A DNA stretch of 64,000 nucleotides from Lachnospiraceae bacterium (lineage in GTDB: Bacteria; Bacillota; Clostridia; Lachnospirales; Lachnospiraceae): NCBI GenBank assembly GCA_009774175.1, contig VSNG01000009.1, positions 1 to 64,000 of the forward strand, read 5' to 3'. Every line of letters starts with the position of its first letter. The first letter of the stretch is position 1. The notes beneath the pieces were generated by a model. That model was given only the letters and a program-made list of their open reading frames with translations, ran no database searches and was not told the origin of the DNA. Below, piece by piece: positions 51,323 through 60,101 of this stretch. A program made the translations under genes and the position numbers.

Positions 51323-52933
51323 TCAATGCTTTTTTCTCTTTTTGACAAAATCCTGCAAAACATAAAGCAGGATCAGACACCATGACAGGGCTAACGCAGA
51401 AAGGAGAAGGACGGCGGCGGCAGGCAGGTGTCCCAGCTCCAACTTGCCGCTTGTAGCGATGTCTTTCTGATCCAGCCGGTAAAGAGAAATGACATCCGCG
51501 TAAAGCCGTTCCATGTAGGCTTCGTCTACCGTCTCGCGGCGTCTCACGGAGGTTGCCACATTTTCAACGAGCTGTCCCGCGGCATTTCGAAGAGAGGCGG
51601 AGCCGTTGAATACAGGCGTCACAAAGGTATCTTCGGTGTGGGCAAGAAGCAGCTTGGAAGCTTCTGTTTTTATGGCATAATGCGTATCGTTGTCTTCCCC
51701 GCCACGGGCCAGATAGTCCTGATAGTCGGGAGACGCCTGCGCCTTTAAGGTGACGGGCAGATAGCCCTCCGTACGGGCATAGCCTATCTGCACCGGGTCG
51801 GTCAAAAGATATTGGGCGAAAAGCCAGGAGGCCAGCACTTCCTGCGGATCGGCCTTATTGAACACGCAGACGGAGGGACCCTGGGAAATCATTTGCGGAT
51901 GTGCGGGATCAAACTGCGGCACCATGCGCACCGCCGTTTCAAAATCCACAAAAGCGTCTTCACTGATATCGGACAGAGGCGCGTCGGCCCCCATCCAGGT
52001 AGCGCCCGCCGTAGAATCAATGGCAAAAACACATTGCCCCGCATTGAGGAAGTTAGCGGGATAGCTGGAAATTTTGAAGGTGGAAAAAGCGCCCGATTCC
52101 ACATGCGCCGCAACCTCTTTTAAGATCGTCTCCGTAGTTTCGTTAAAAAGCTCGATATCGCCTGAGGGTGTGGAATAACCGGCGTTTTTCTGCTTTAACA
52201 TCTGGATCATCATGTTGTCTGTGGACTTGTAGATAAAGGGAATCATCACATTCTGTCCGTTCAGGGCGAAGGTGCCGTCCTCGTTTTTTTGCGCGGCCGC
52301 CTCGGACACTTCCCATACAAAATCCCAGGTCAGGACGTCCGGCAGGGTATAGCCCAGCTTTTCCACATAGTCTTTGTTGATATAGCAGCATTCTGTGGAG
52401 CGCATATAGGGAATGGCATAATGCTGCCCCTCGAGAACGCACTCTGAAAGAAACTGGGGAACGATTTCTTCCTGCGAAGGGCCGTCATAGAGGAGCGCGC
52501 TTCCGCCAAGGCCATAGGCTTCATCCGCAAAGAGATCATCTAGCGGAACCACGGTGTTTTTCCCGGTCATGTAGGTGGCAATGTGATCCGGGTAGGTGAT
52601 GCAGACGTTGGGCGTGGTGCCTGTTGCAATATTGGTAATCACATCGTTATAGATTCTGCCGTAGTCGGTGTAGAGCTTCATATTTACTTTAATGTTCGGA
52701 TAAAGCGACTCAAAATCCTGGATTGCCTTTTTATAAACGGCGGTCTGGTTTTTGTTGGTGTCGTTTTTTGCCCAGAAGGTGATTTCGTAATTCCGCCCAG
52801 TGTCAAATTCTACAGGCACGATAAAATCCGGCAGGGCTTTGGAGCCGTGACAGCCTGTGAGGGTAAGGAGGCCGGTTCCGATCAAGAAAGCGGACAGGCC
52901 CTTTTTCCAGTTTGCTTTTAACCTGATATTCAT
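51323..52933 (-). CDS. Sugar-type ABC solute-binding lipoprotein with C-terminal membrane helix
   Basis: The 536-aa product has a lipobox (LLTLTGC) and a bacterial extracellular solute-binding domain, with YEITFWAKNDTNKNQ, YPNIKVNMKLYTDYGRIYND and later the DPVQIGYARTEGYLPVT region. It is of the UgpB/MalE type. A second helix at the C-terminus (LPAAAVLLLSALALSWCLIL) followed by KKRKKH means the protein is tethered at both ends, unusual for this class. The start overlaps the upstream permease stop by ATGA. It binds glycerol-phosphate-, oligosaccharide- or polyol-like ligands. Confidence 0.9.
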   Translation of the reverse strand: MNIRLKANWKKGLSAFLIGTGLLTLTGCHGSKALPDFIVPVEFDTGRNYEITFWAKNDTNKNQTAVYKKAIQDFESLYPNIKVNMKLYTDYGRIYNDVITNIATGTTPNVCITYPDHIATYMTGKNTVVPLDDLFADEAYGLGGSALLYDGPSQEEIVPQFLSECVLEGQHYAIPYMRSTECCYINKDYVEKLGYTLPDVLTWDFVWEVSEAAAQKNEDGTFALNGQNVMIPFIYKSTDNMMIQMLKQKNAGYSTPSGDIELFNETTETILKEVAAHVESGAFSTFKISSYPANFLNAGQCVFAIDSTAGATWMGADAPLSDISEDAFVDFETAVRMVPQFDPAHPQMISQGPSVCVFNKADPQEVLASWLFAQYLLTDPVQIGYARTEGYLPVTLKAQASPDYQDYLARGGEDNDTHYAIKTEASKLLLAHTEDTFVTPVFNGSASLRNAAGQLVENVATSVRRRETVDEAYMERLYADVISLYRLDQKDIATSGKLELGHLPAAAVLLLSALALSWCLILLYVLQDFVKKRKKH

Positions 52934-53763
52934 CCCTTTGTTCCTCCTCTGGCAACGCCCGACATGATCTGTTTGCGGAACAGAAGAAACAGAATAATCA
53001 GGGGCAGTGAAATGACCACCACGGCGGCCATCATGGCGGGAATGTTGGCCCGGCCGAAGCCGTTTTCCCGTATTTCCTGAATGCCGTTGGAGACCAGATA
53101 ATAATCGGCGTCGTCAGTGATCAGACGGGGCCATACATAGGAATTCCAGCATTCGATGATTTTTAAAATGGTGATTGTGACAAGAGTGGGCCTGCATATG
53201 GGAATCATGACCTTACGCAGATATCTCAAGTCCGACGTGCCGTCCACCTTGGCGGCATAGTAGAGCTCGTCGGGCACCTGGGCAAAGTTTTCCCGCAGCA
53301 GGTAAATATAAAACACCGAGGTTACGGAGGGCAGAATCAGTCCCGTGAAGGTGTTTCGCAGCTCCAGATTGGTGACGGTGGTAAAGTTGGTGATTACCAC
53401 AAGTTCGTTGGGAATCATCATTAACGCCAGAAACAGGGTAAAGGCTAGATCCCTGCCCGCGAAGCGCAGTCTGGCAAAGGCGAAGGCCGAAAGGGTGATG
53501 ACAACGAGCATAAGCCCCGTAGTCACCAGCGCAAAGATTAGCGTATTCAGAAGATATTTCCCCAGCGGAACGGCGGTAAAGGCGTCCGCATAGTTTTGCA
53601 GCGTGGGGGAAAGGGTAAAAAATTTCGGAATATATTCCGCGTTGTATGCGCCGTAATCCTTCACGGAGGTCAGAGCCATCCAATAGAAGGGAAACAGCAC
53701 GATCAACGCCCAGAAAGTAAGAAACAGACAGGTCAGTATGGTAAGGATACGATTTTGCTTCAT
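52930..53763 (-). CDS. ABC transporter permease, UgpE/MalG type
   Basis: The 277-aa membrane protein has six predicted helices. The EAA loop is present near residue 185 (YYAAKVDGTSDLRYLRKVMIPICRP). The opening TCLFLTFWALIVLFPFYWM is typical of the second CUT1 permease. It pairs with the 53854 permease in the membrane and with the ATPase at 54811. It is translationally coupled to the binding protein. Confidence 0.92.
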   Translation of the reverse strand: MKQNRILTILTCLFLTFWALIVLFPFYWMALTSVKDYGAYNAEYIPKFFTLSPTLQNYADAFTAVPLGKYLLNTLIFALVTTGLMLVVITLSAFAFARLRFAGRDLAFTLFLALMMIPNELVVITNFTTVTNLELRNTFTGLILPSVTSVFYIYLLRENFAQVPDELYYAAKVDGTSDLRYLRKVMIPICRPTLVTITILKIIECWNSYVWPRLITDDADYYLVSNGIQEIRENGFGRANIPAMMAAVVVISLPLIILFLLFRKQIMSGVARGGTKG

Positions 53764-53853
53764 AAGGAAACCTCATTTTTTCTATTCAGGCACTTTTACT
53801 CAAGCATCGTCATGACGCAGGGTGTTGCAGGGGTGCGCGGGCATTTGCTCAGA

Positions 53854-54747
53854 TCAGTGGTAATGCACATGTTTTTTGCTGACTAACAGGTTAATACAGG
53901 TGATGGTTAAAACAATGGCGAACAGAATAATGGCGGCCGCCGACGCGTAGGAGGGATAGCCGCCGCTGTCCCGGTAGAGCATGTCGTAGACATAGCCCAC
54001 AATGGTATTCATACCGGCGGCGTTTAAATTCGTGCCAAACAGGGCCACCGCATCGCTGTAGGCCTTAAAGGCGCCGATAAATCCCGTGATCACCAGATAG
54101 AAAAGCATGGGTGAAATCATGGGAAGGGTAATTTTAAAGAACATGCGGACTTTTCCCGTGCCGTCCACGCGGGCCGCGTTATAATAAACCGGGTTGACGC
54201 CTGCCAGCGCGCTTGTCAGAATCAGGATTTTAAAGGGCATTACGACCCACACCGTATAAAAGCACAGGACAAACATTTTGGCCCAGTAGGGACCTTCAAT
54301 AAAGTCTACGGAGCTGCCCCCGAAGCAGTTGATCAGCAGATTAACCAGACCTTCGGAGTAGGGCGTCTTTTTAAAAAGAATCATAAATACCAGTCCCACC
54401 GCCAGCGTATTGGTGACGTAGGGCAGAAAGTATATGGTCTGAAACAGTTCCTGCAGCGGCCTGACAGAACTGAGCGCTACGGAGATCAGAAGCGCAAGAC
54501 CGGTGGATACCGGCACGGTGATAATTACCAGAATAAACGTATTGGTCAATGCCTGCAGGAAGTATCCGTCGTGCAGGACATAGGAATAGTTGTAGCCGCC
54601 CACGCCGTAAAAGGTCTGGGAGGCGGAGGTGTAGCCCTCCTCAAAGGAGTAGATAAACACGTCGATCAGCGGATACACCATAAAGGTACCTAAAAACAGG
54701 AGGGCGGGAAGCAGATAAAGCCAGCCCTTATTTGTTTGCTTTTCCAT
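53854..54747 (-). CDS. ABC transporter permease, UgpA/MalF type
   Basis: The 297-aa membrane protein has about six helices (LLPALLFLGTFMVYPLIDVF at the start). The EAA motif is visible as YNAARVDGTGKVRMFFKITL near residue 190. It is a CUT1-family permease, partner of 52930. The 90-base gap between the two permeases holds no gene or clear terminator. It imports a sugar or polyol together with the ATPase upstream. Confidence 0.92.
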   Translation of the reverse strand: MEKQTNKGWLYLLPALLFLGTFMVYPLIDVFIYSFEEGYTSASQTFYGVGGYNYSYVLHDGYFLQALTNTFILVIITVPVSTGLALLISVALSSVRPLQELFQTIYFLPYVTNTLAVGLVFMILFKKTPYSEGLVNLLINCFGGSSVDFIEGPYWAKMFVLCFYTVWVVMPFKILILTSALAGVNPVYYNAARVDGTGKVRMFFKITLPMISPMLFYLVITGFIGAFKAYSDAVALFGTNLNAAGMNTIVGYVYDMLYRDSGGYPSYASAAAIILFAIVLTITCINLLVSKKHVHYH

Positions 54748-54810
54748 AAAAATTCCCTTCCGGAGCGGCAGTGCGCGACGCTCCCGTATCAGTTGCGCGA
54801 CGCTCTCGCA

Positions 54811-55935
54811 TCAGTTTCCGTTTTTCGCCGCAGTCTCAAACGGAATGCGTTCTTCGGTGTCTTTCGCAAAGAGAAAAACCTTTTTCGGATGCAGGGAAAA
54901 CCGCACGGTGTCGCCGGACAGGCGTTCGCAGCTTTCGGCGTCCACAATGGAGCGAATGAGAGGCGTTTGCGATGCGGGATGAGTGGAGACGATGCTCACA
55001 TCCCGGCCCATAACCTCCGGTCTGCTTAAGTTACAGGTGAGAGGGCCCCTTTCCGAGAGGACAAAGCCCTCCGGGCGGATGCCTACATGCACCGGCTGAT
55101 CGGGAACATTTTTCATAGTCAGAACCGTTTCTTCTCCGATCAGGAGCGCGCCGCCCTGAATCCGTCCGTCAAAAAGGTTGATGGGCGGCGTGCCGAGAAA
55201 CTTTGCCACGAACAGATTGGCGGGATTGTCGTATACTTCCTGCGGTTTCCCGATTTGCTGCACCACGCCCTCCTTCATCACCACGATGAGATCGGAAATG
55301 CTCATGGCTTCGTCCTGATCGTGGGTTACGAAGATGGTGGTAATGGCTGTTTTTTTCTGAATACGGCGAATTTCCTCGCGGGTCTGGAGCCTGAGTCTGG
55401 CGTCCAGATTGGAGAGGGGCTCGTCCAGAAGAAGGACACGGGGAAGCTTGACAAGGGCCCTGGCTATGGCGACGCGCTGCTGCTGTCCGCCAGAAAGCTC
55501 GGCCGGTTTCCGGTCCAGAAGCTCGGTGATCTGTACAAGACCGGCGGCTTCCTCCACCCGGGCGTGCATCTGCTCTTTTGTCAGCCTGTCAGGGCCTTTT
55601 AAGTTTTCCAGAGGAAATCGGATATTTTGTTCGACATTTAAGTGGGGGTAGAGGGCGTAGTTTTGGAATACCATGCCGACGCCCCGCTTTTGCGGCGTGA
55701 GCGCCGTCACATCTTCCTCATCGAAAAGAATCTGACCCGCCGTTGGCTTTTGCAGGCCGCAGATTAAATGCAGGGTGGTGCTTTTGCCGCAGCCGGACGG
55801 CCCTAACAGACCTACCAACTTTCCGTCGGGAAGGGTAAAGTCAAAGTCGTTTACGGCAATAACGTCTTCTTTCTTTTTCGAGCCCCTGCCTCTGCCGGGG
55901 AATTTTTTGGTGAGATGAGAGAGAGTCACTTTCAT
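54811..55935 (-). CDS. ABC transporter ATP-binding protein, UgpC/MsmX/MalK type
   Basis: The 374-aa subunit has Walker A GPSGCGKSTT, signature LSGGQQQRVA, Walker B VLLLDEPLSNLD and the switch His in VTHDQDEA, followed by a C-terminal TOBE/regulatory domain (MHVGIRPEGF type). It powers the two CUT1 permeases below it. An inverted repeat (AATAAGG/CCTTATT, 55963-55969 and 55985-55991) lies just upstream of the start and may bind a regulator. It is the first gene of the transporter cluster. Confidence 0.92.
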   Translation of the reverse strand: MKVTLSHLTKKFPGRGRGSKKKEDVIAVNDFDFTLPDGKLVGLLGPSGCGKSTTLHLICGLQKPTAGQILFDEEDVTALTPQKRGVGMVFQNYALYPHLNVEQNIRFPLENLKGPDRLTKEQMHARVEEAAGLVQITELLDRKPAELSGGQQQRVAIARALVKLPRVLLLDEPLSNLDARLRLQTREEIRRIQKKTAITTIFVTHDQDEAMSISDLIVVMKEGVVQQIGKPQEVYDNPANLFVAKFLGTPPINLFDGRIQGGALLIGEETVLTMKNVPDQPVHVGIRPEGFVLSERGPLTCNLSRPEVMGRDVSIVSTHPASQTPLIRSIVDAESCERLSGDTVRFSLHPKKVFLFAKDTEERIPFETAAKNGN

Positions 55936-56046
55936 GGTTTTTACAATCCTTTCCCGAGTCCGAATAAGGGATCTCGTGGTGGGGCCTTATTCCCGCAGGC
56001 AGCGGGCCGATCGATTGTCCGGGGAATGCGGCGAAAGCTACGAGGA

Positions 56047-56796
56047 TCAGATGCCGTATTCGTTCCGCAGATCCGCCGATATGTGGTCTAAATCGGGATA
56101 GACGAAGCTTTCCGTGATACCAAGTACCCGGAGACTGTCAATAAAGTATTTTTTCCGGTCACAGGGGATGATTATTTTATAGAGCATGTTTTCGTCGCAG
56201 ATATCTTCCAGATGCTTTAACGAGTTGTGAACGGTAAAGTTTGAGTGCTGGGAGTACATCCGCAGATTGTTTTCCGTGGAGCTGCAGGCCAGAATGCGGT
56301 TTGTCAGCTCGTGGTTGTGGTGCGCGTGCTTGAAGGCGGGCAGAAGCATTTCCTGCGTGGTGTCGGCGTCGATGGGATAAATACAGTCGCCGAACCCTTC
56401 CTTTTCATTCAGAAGACCCGGCGCCAGCACCCAGACGCAGCCGTCTTTGTCAGGCAGTTCCCGATAGGTTTCCGTGGCGAAAAATACTGCAATCAGCGGA
56501 GACTGGCTCCAGTCCAGCATCCTTGTGGGGAGGCCGTAGTGCTGCATTAGGGATACCCAGCCTGCGTAGTTGTGCTTGGCGGGCGGATTGTCTATGATCT
56601 GCCTTGCGCGGGTATAGAAGTCATTGGTAATATACCGCTCGGCCTCCAGCCGCTTTTTACTGCGCTGGATGGAGGGAATCAGCGTCAGGGATGCATTTTC
56701 CTCTCCGCGATACCAGAGACGTACGCCGTGCTTCTGATACAGGCCGTTTACAAACTGTAACAGCTCGTCTATGGTGCGAATTTCCTGTGTAATCAT
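56047..56796 (-). CDS. FRG-domain protein
   Basis: ATG 56796 with GGAGAAATT upstream sets the start (249 aa); the frame runs far further upstream but into sequence with no protein character. The product has the FRG features: LWYRGEEN (the F/W-R-G motif) near residue 30, MQHYGLPTRMLDWSQSPLIAVFFA near 95-120, and a WVLAPG strand. FRG proteins are found in toxin or defence contexts and with mobile elements, with no settled biochemistry. It stands alone on the minus strand, apart from the transporter cluster. Function uncertain. Confidence 0.85.
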   Translation of the reverse strand: MITQEIRTIDELLQFVNGLYQKHGVRLWYRGEENASLTLIPSIQRSKKRLEAERYITNDFYTRARQIIDNPPAKHNYAGWVSLMQHYGLPTRMLDWSQSPLIAVFFATETYRELPDKDGCVWVLAPGLLNEKEGFGDCIYPIDADTTQEMLLPAFKHAHHNHELTNRILACSSTENNLRMYSQHSNFTVHNSLKHLEDICDENMLYKIIIPCDRKKYFIDSLRVLGITESFVYPDLDHISADLRNEYGI

Positions 56797-56968
56797 AATT
56801 TCTCCGTTAGTGTATGCTGATGGCAGCGTCCTTTCCTGCGTAATGATTTCGGGTGCAGTTCTATTTTGCCATAATGATTCTGGACGCGGCTTCCTTTTTT
56901 TGTCATAATGATTATAGTGGATTTTAAAGGGATGTACAAGGCTTAATAAAAAAAGGAGGAGCTTTACG

Positions 56969-57586
56969 ATGAAAGTGCTTATGGTGAACGGAAGTCCGCG
57001 GGTGGATGGCAATACGGCAGTTGCCCTGCGGGAAATGGAGAAAATTTTTGCGGCGGAGGGGATTGAAGCGGAGACCATACAGATTGGAAACCGGGACATA
57101 CGCGGGTGCATTGCCTGCAATTCCTGCGCCGAAAAGGGACGCTGTGTATTTGACGATCTGGTAAACGAGACGCAGCCGAAGTTTCAGGCCTGCGACGGAC
57201 TGGTGATTGCGTCGCCGGTCTATTACGCTTCCGCAAACGGCACCCTGATTTCCTTTCTGGACAGACTGTTTTACAGCGCGCCCTTTGACAAGAGCATGAA
57301 GGTGGGAGCCAGCGTTGTGGTGGCAAGACGGGGCGGCCTGTCGGCAACCTTTGACGAGCTGAATAAATATTTTCTGATTTCCAGTATGCCGGTAGCTTCC
57401 AGCCAGTATTGGAACAGCGTACACGGCAGGGTGCAGGGAGAGGCCGCGCAGGATGCGGAAGGCCTGCAGACCATGCGGACGCTGGCAAGGAATATGACGT
57501 TTCTGATGAAGAGCATTGCCCTTGGCAGGGAAAAGTACGGCCTGCCTGAGAAGGAAGCGGCGCAAAGGACGAACTTTGTCAGGTGA
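56969..57586 (+). CDS. Flavodoxin-like NAD(P)H-dependent FMN reductase
   Basis: This 205-aa protein follows AAGGAGGAGC. The FMN site shows VLMVNGSPRVDGNT at the start and ASPVYYASANG near residue 77. A Cys-rich segment (CIACNSCAEKGRCVFDD, residues 47-63) matches iron-sulfur flavoprotein-type family members and could bind a metal or cluster. It would reduce FMN, quinones or other electron acceptors. It ends overlapping the stop of the convergent Na/Pi cotransporter by 8 bases. Confidence 0.88.
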   Translation: MKVLMVNGSPRVDGNTAVALREMEKIFAAEGIEAETIQIGNRDIRGCIACNSCAEKGRCVFDDLVNETQPKFQACDGLVIASPVYYASANGTLISFLDRLFYSAPFDKSMKVGASVVVARRGGLSATFDELNKYFLISSMPVASSQYWNSVHGRVQGEAAQDAEGLQTMRTLARNMTFLMKSIALGREKYGLPEKEAAQRTNFVR

Positions 57587-59333
57587 TTTTTGGCAGCGCA
57601 TACTTTTCGGAGTAAAACGCGTACTGCGTTTTGTAATAAGAACTTTCCTCTTTCATGACGGAAAGGGAGTGGTGCAGATTCATACTGTTTTCGGCAGCGT
57701 CCACAATGCATATGGCGATGTTGGAGCAGTGGTCTGCCGCCCTTTCCAGACTGGTGAGCAGATCCAGCCAAATAAAGCCGGTTTCTATGGAGCAGACTCC
57801 CTTTTTGAGACGCAGGACATGGGCGTTTCGCATGGCTTCCTTCAAATCGTCAATGACCTGTTCCAGCGGCTCTATGTTTCTTGATAAATCCAGGTCATTC
57901 TGCATAAATGCCGTGCAGGAAAGCGTCATAATTTCAGATACGGCGCCGCACAGGACTTCCAGCTCTCTTTTTGCTTCGTCGGTAAACTGTATCTTTTTTT
58001 CTCTTAATTCTTCTGCGGATTCCAGAATATTGATGCTGTGGTCGGAAATGCGCTCCAGATCGCCGATTACTTTTAACATCATGGAGACGATTCCGCTATC
58101 GGCGTCGCTCATCTGGTAGCTGCTCAGCTTCACCAGATAGGTGCCCAAAATATCTTCATAGTGATCGCATTTTTCCTCTGCCTCCCGTACTTCTTTTGCG
58201 CGCTGTTTATCGTACTGGGTCAGCAGCTCCATTACGTTTTTCATGGAGGAGGTAGAAATTTCCGCCATTTCCTGAACAAGCGTATAGCACCTGTCCAGCG
58301 CGATATGGGGCGCGGCGAGAAGACGCTCGTCCAGCTCAGAGATTTCTTCGTCTTTCCCGGCGTCGGGAACAAGTCTGACAGCCAGCTTTTCCAGCAGGGA
58401 GGAGGCGGGCAGGAGCACAAAAGTGGATAAAATATTAAAGGCGGAATGGGTGAGCGCGATGCCGAACAGGGACGCCGGCTCATTCAGAAGCGGCGGCTTT
58501 AAAAACAGGGATACGGGAAGGAAAACAAGGAGCAGGATCAGAGTTCCCATAATATTAAAGGACAGATGGACAACCGCCGCCCGTCTTGCATTTTTTGTGG
58601 TGCCGAAGGAGGAGAGGAGAGCCGTCGCACAGGTGCCGATATTCTGTCCCATAATAATGGGCATGGCTGCGCCGTAGGAGACCTGTCCCGTGGAGGCAAG
58701 AGCCTGCAGAATGCCCACAGAGGCGGAACTGGACTGGATCACTGCCGTGAGGACGGCGCCCACGATGATGCCTAAAACGGGATTTTTAAATAAAATAAAG
58801 AGCTGCTGAAAGGCCGGTACATCGGCAAGGCCCGCCACGGAGCCGGACATGGTGTCCATGCCGAACATTAAAGTGGAGAAGCCTAAAAGGATGGTGCCGG
58901 TATCCTTCTTTTTACTGGTTTTTCCGAACATGAAAAGGACGGTTCCCACCGTTGCCAGAATGGGCGTGAAAGATGTGGGTTTTAACATGCGGATAAAAAA
59001 GCTGTCGCTGGAAATGCCGCTGAGGCTTAAAAGCCATGCAGTGACCGTTGTTCCCACGTTTGCGCCCATAATTACATTTATTGCCTGCTTTAAAGTCATC
59101 ACGCCGGAATTGACAAAGCCAACGACCATTACTGTGGCAGCAGAGGAACTTTGTATTACGGCGGTAACGATCAGGCCCGTCAGAAAGCCTGCCGTTTTAC
59201 TTTGGGTCAGTCTGGCAAGGAGCAGCTTTAAGCTCCCTTCCGCGCGCCGTTCCAGCGCTTCGCTCATTACGCTCATACCAAACAGAAACAGGCTTAGACC
59301 GCCGGCAAGTGTCAAAGCGTCAAAAATACCCAT
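57579..59333 (-). CDS. Na/phosphate cotransporter with PhoU-like C-terminal domain
   Basis: The 584-aa membrane protein starts at ATG 59333. Two inverted Na/Pi-II repeats carry QSSSAATVMVVGFVNSG and QSSSASVGILQALASTG, both with the QSSS signature, and the related GANVGTTVTAWL and GQNIGTCATALL. The C-terminal about 200 residues are helical PhoU-like (for example SDHSINILESAEELREK). It imports phosphate or sodium-coupled anions, with the PhoU-like part probably regulatory. It faces the same direction as, and precedes, no obvious partner; the two-component genes lie upstream on the same strand. Confidence 0.92.
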   Translation of the reverse strand: MGIFDALTLAGGLSLFLFGMSVMSEALERRAEGSLKLLLARLTQSKTAGFLTGLIVTAVIQSSSAATVMVVGFVNSGVMTLKQAINVIMGANVGTTVTAWLLSLSGISSDSFFIRMLKPTSFTPILATVGTVLFMFGKTSKKKDTGTILLGFSTLMFGMDTMSGSVAGLADVPAFQQLFILFKNPVLGIIVGAVLTAVIQSSSASVGILQALASTGQVSYGAAMPIIMGQNIGTCATALLSSFGTTKNARRAAVVHLSFNIMGTLILLLVFLPVSLFLKPPLLNEPASLFGIALTHSAFNILSTFVLLPASSLLEKLAVRLVPDAGKDEEISELDERLLAAPHIALDRCYTLVQEMAEISTSSMKNVMELLTQYDKQRAKEVREAEEKCDHYEDILGTYLVKLSSYQMSDADSGIVSMMLKVIGDLERISDHSINILESAEELREKKIQFTDEAKRELEVLCGAVSEIMTLSCTAFMQNDLDLSRNIEPLEQVIDDLKEAMRNAHVLRLKKGVCSIETGFIWLDLLTSLERAADHCSNIAICIVDAAENSMNLHHSLSVMKEESSYYKTQYAFYSEKYALPKIT

Positions 59334-59363
59334 AACAGACGAATGCCTCCTTTTTATAATGGA

Positions 59364-60101
59364 TCAGGGATGATCTGCCGGAGCAGACGGATAATGAAGC
59401 GGTTCGTTCCGCTCGCACATGCGATATCCGATTCCCAGTTCGTTTTCGATGTAATTCTTTTTTCCCGGTTTTGCGCCGAGTTTTTTTCTGATATTTGCCA
59501 TGTTGACTTGAAGTTTCTTTACACTGCCGCAATCTTTGTAACCCCAGATTTCCTTGATGATCGCGCTGTAAGTCAGTACTTTTCCGGGGTGTCTGGACAG
59601 ACAGGCGATAATGTTATACTCGGTTTGCGTCAGCTTTATTTCCGTGTTGTCGATAAAAATACGCCGCGCCCCATAGTCTATGACAAAACCGTCCGAGATA
59701 AAGACGCTGTCTTCTCCTGGCCGGGAATGCTGCATGGACGTGCGAAGTGCGCAGCGTACTCTGGCCATTAACTCCGCCGAGCTGAAAGGTTTGGTAACAT
59801 AGTCGTTTGCGCCGTGATCCAGCGCATCCACTTTATCCGTTTCGTCCGTTCTTGCGGATAAAACAATAACAGGAGTAAAGGAGTCTCGCCGCACTTCCTG
59901 TAACAGGCTGATACCGTCTGCGTCAGGGAGACCAAGATCCAGCAAGATCAGATCCGGTCTGTGGGAATGATACAGCATTTTACCGTTTGTACAGTCGGAT
60001 GCAGAAATTACTTGATAGTTGTTTGCCTCAAGCAAAGCGCGGATCAGACTGCCTATGTTATTTTCATCTTCCACTACGAGGATTTTATACCTGTTACTCA
60101 T
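59364..60101 (-). CDS. kdpE: OmpR/KdpE-family response regulator
   Basis: This 245-aa regulator has an N-terminal receiver domain (ILVVEDENN, phospho-acceptor Asp in DLILLDLGLPDADG, conserved Thr/Ser and Lys in VTKPFSSAEL) and a C-terminal winged-helix DNA-binding domain (TQTEYNIIACLSRHPGKVLT). Close similarity to KdpE is suggested by the pairing with a KdpD-like kinase whose stop overlaps its start by 8 bases. KdpE normally activates potassium-uptake genes, but no kdpFABC genes are in the window, so the target may be the nearby phosphate cotransporter or elsewhere. Confidence 0.85.
   Translation of the reverse strand: MSNRYKILVVEDENNIGSLIRALLEANNYQVISASDCTNGKMLYHSHRPDLILLDLGLPDADGISLLQEVRRDSFTPVIVLSARTDETDKVDALDHGANDYVTKPFSSAELMARVRCALRTSMQHSRPGEDSVFISDGFVIDYGARRIFIDNTEIKLTQTEYNIIACLSRHPGKVLTYSAIIKEIWGYKDCGSVKKLQVNMANIRKKLGAKPGKKNYIENELGIGYRMCERNEPLHYPSAPADHP

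Noticed and set aside
56797..57120. N-terminal extension of the FRG protein to 57120
   Set aside because: The extended part is antisense to the flavoprotein start and an intergenic run. ATG 56796 has its own ribosome-binding site and gives the normal FRG length.
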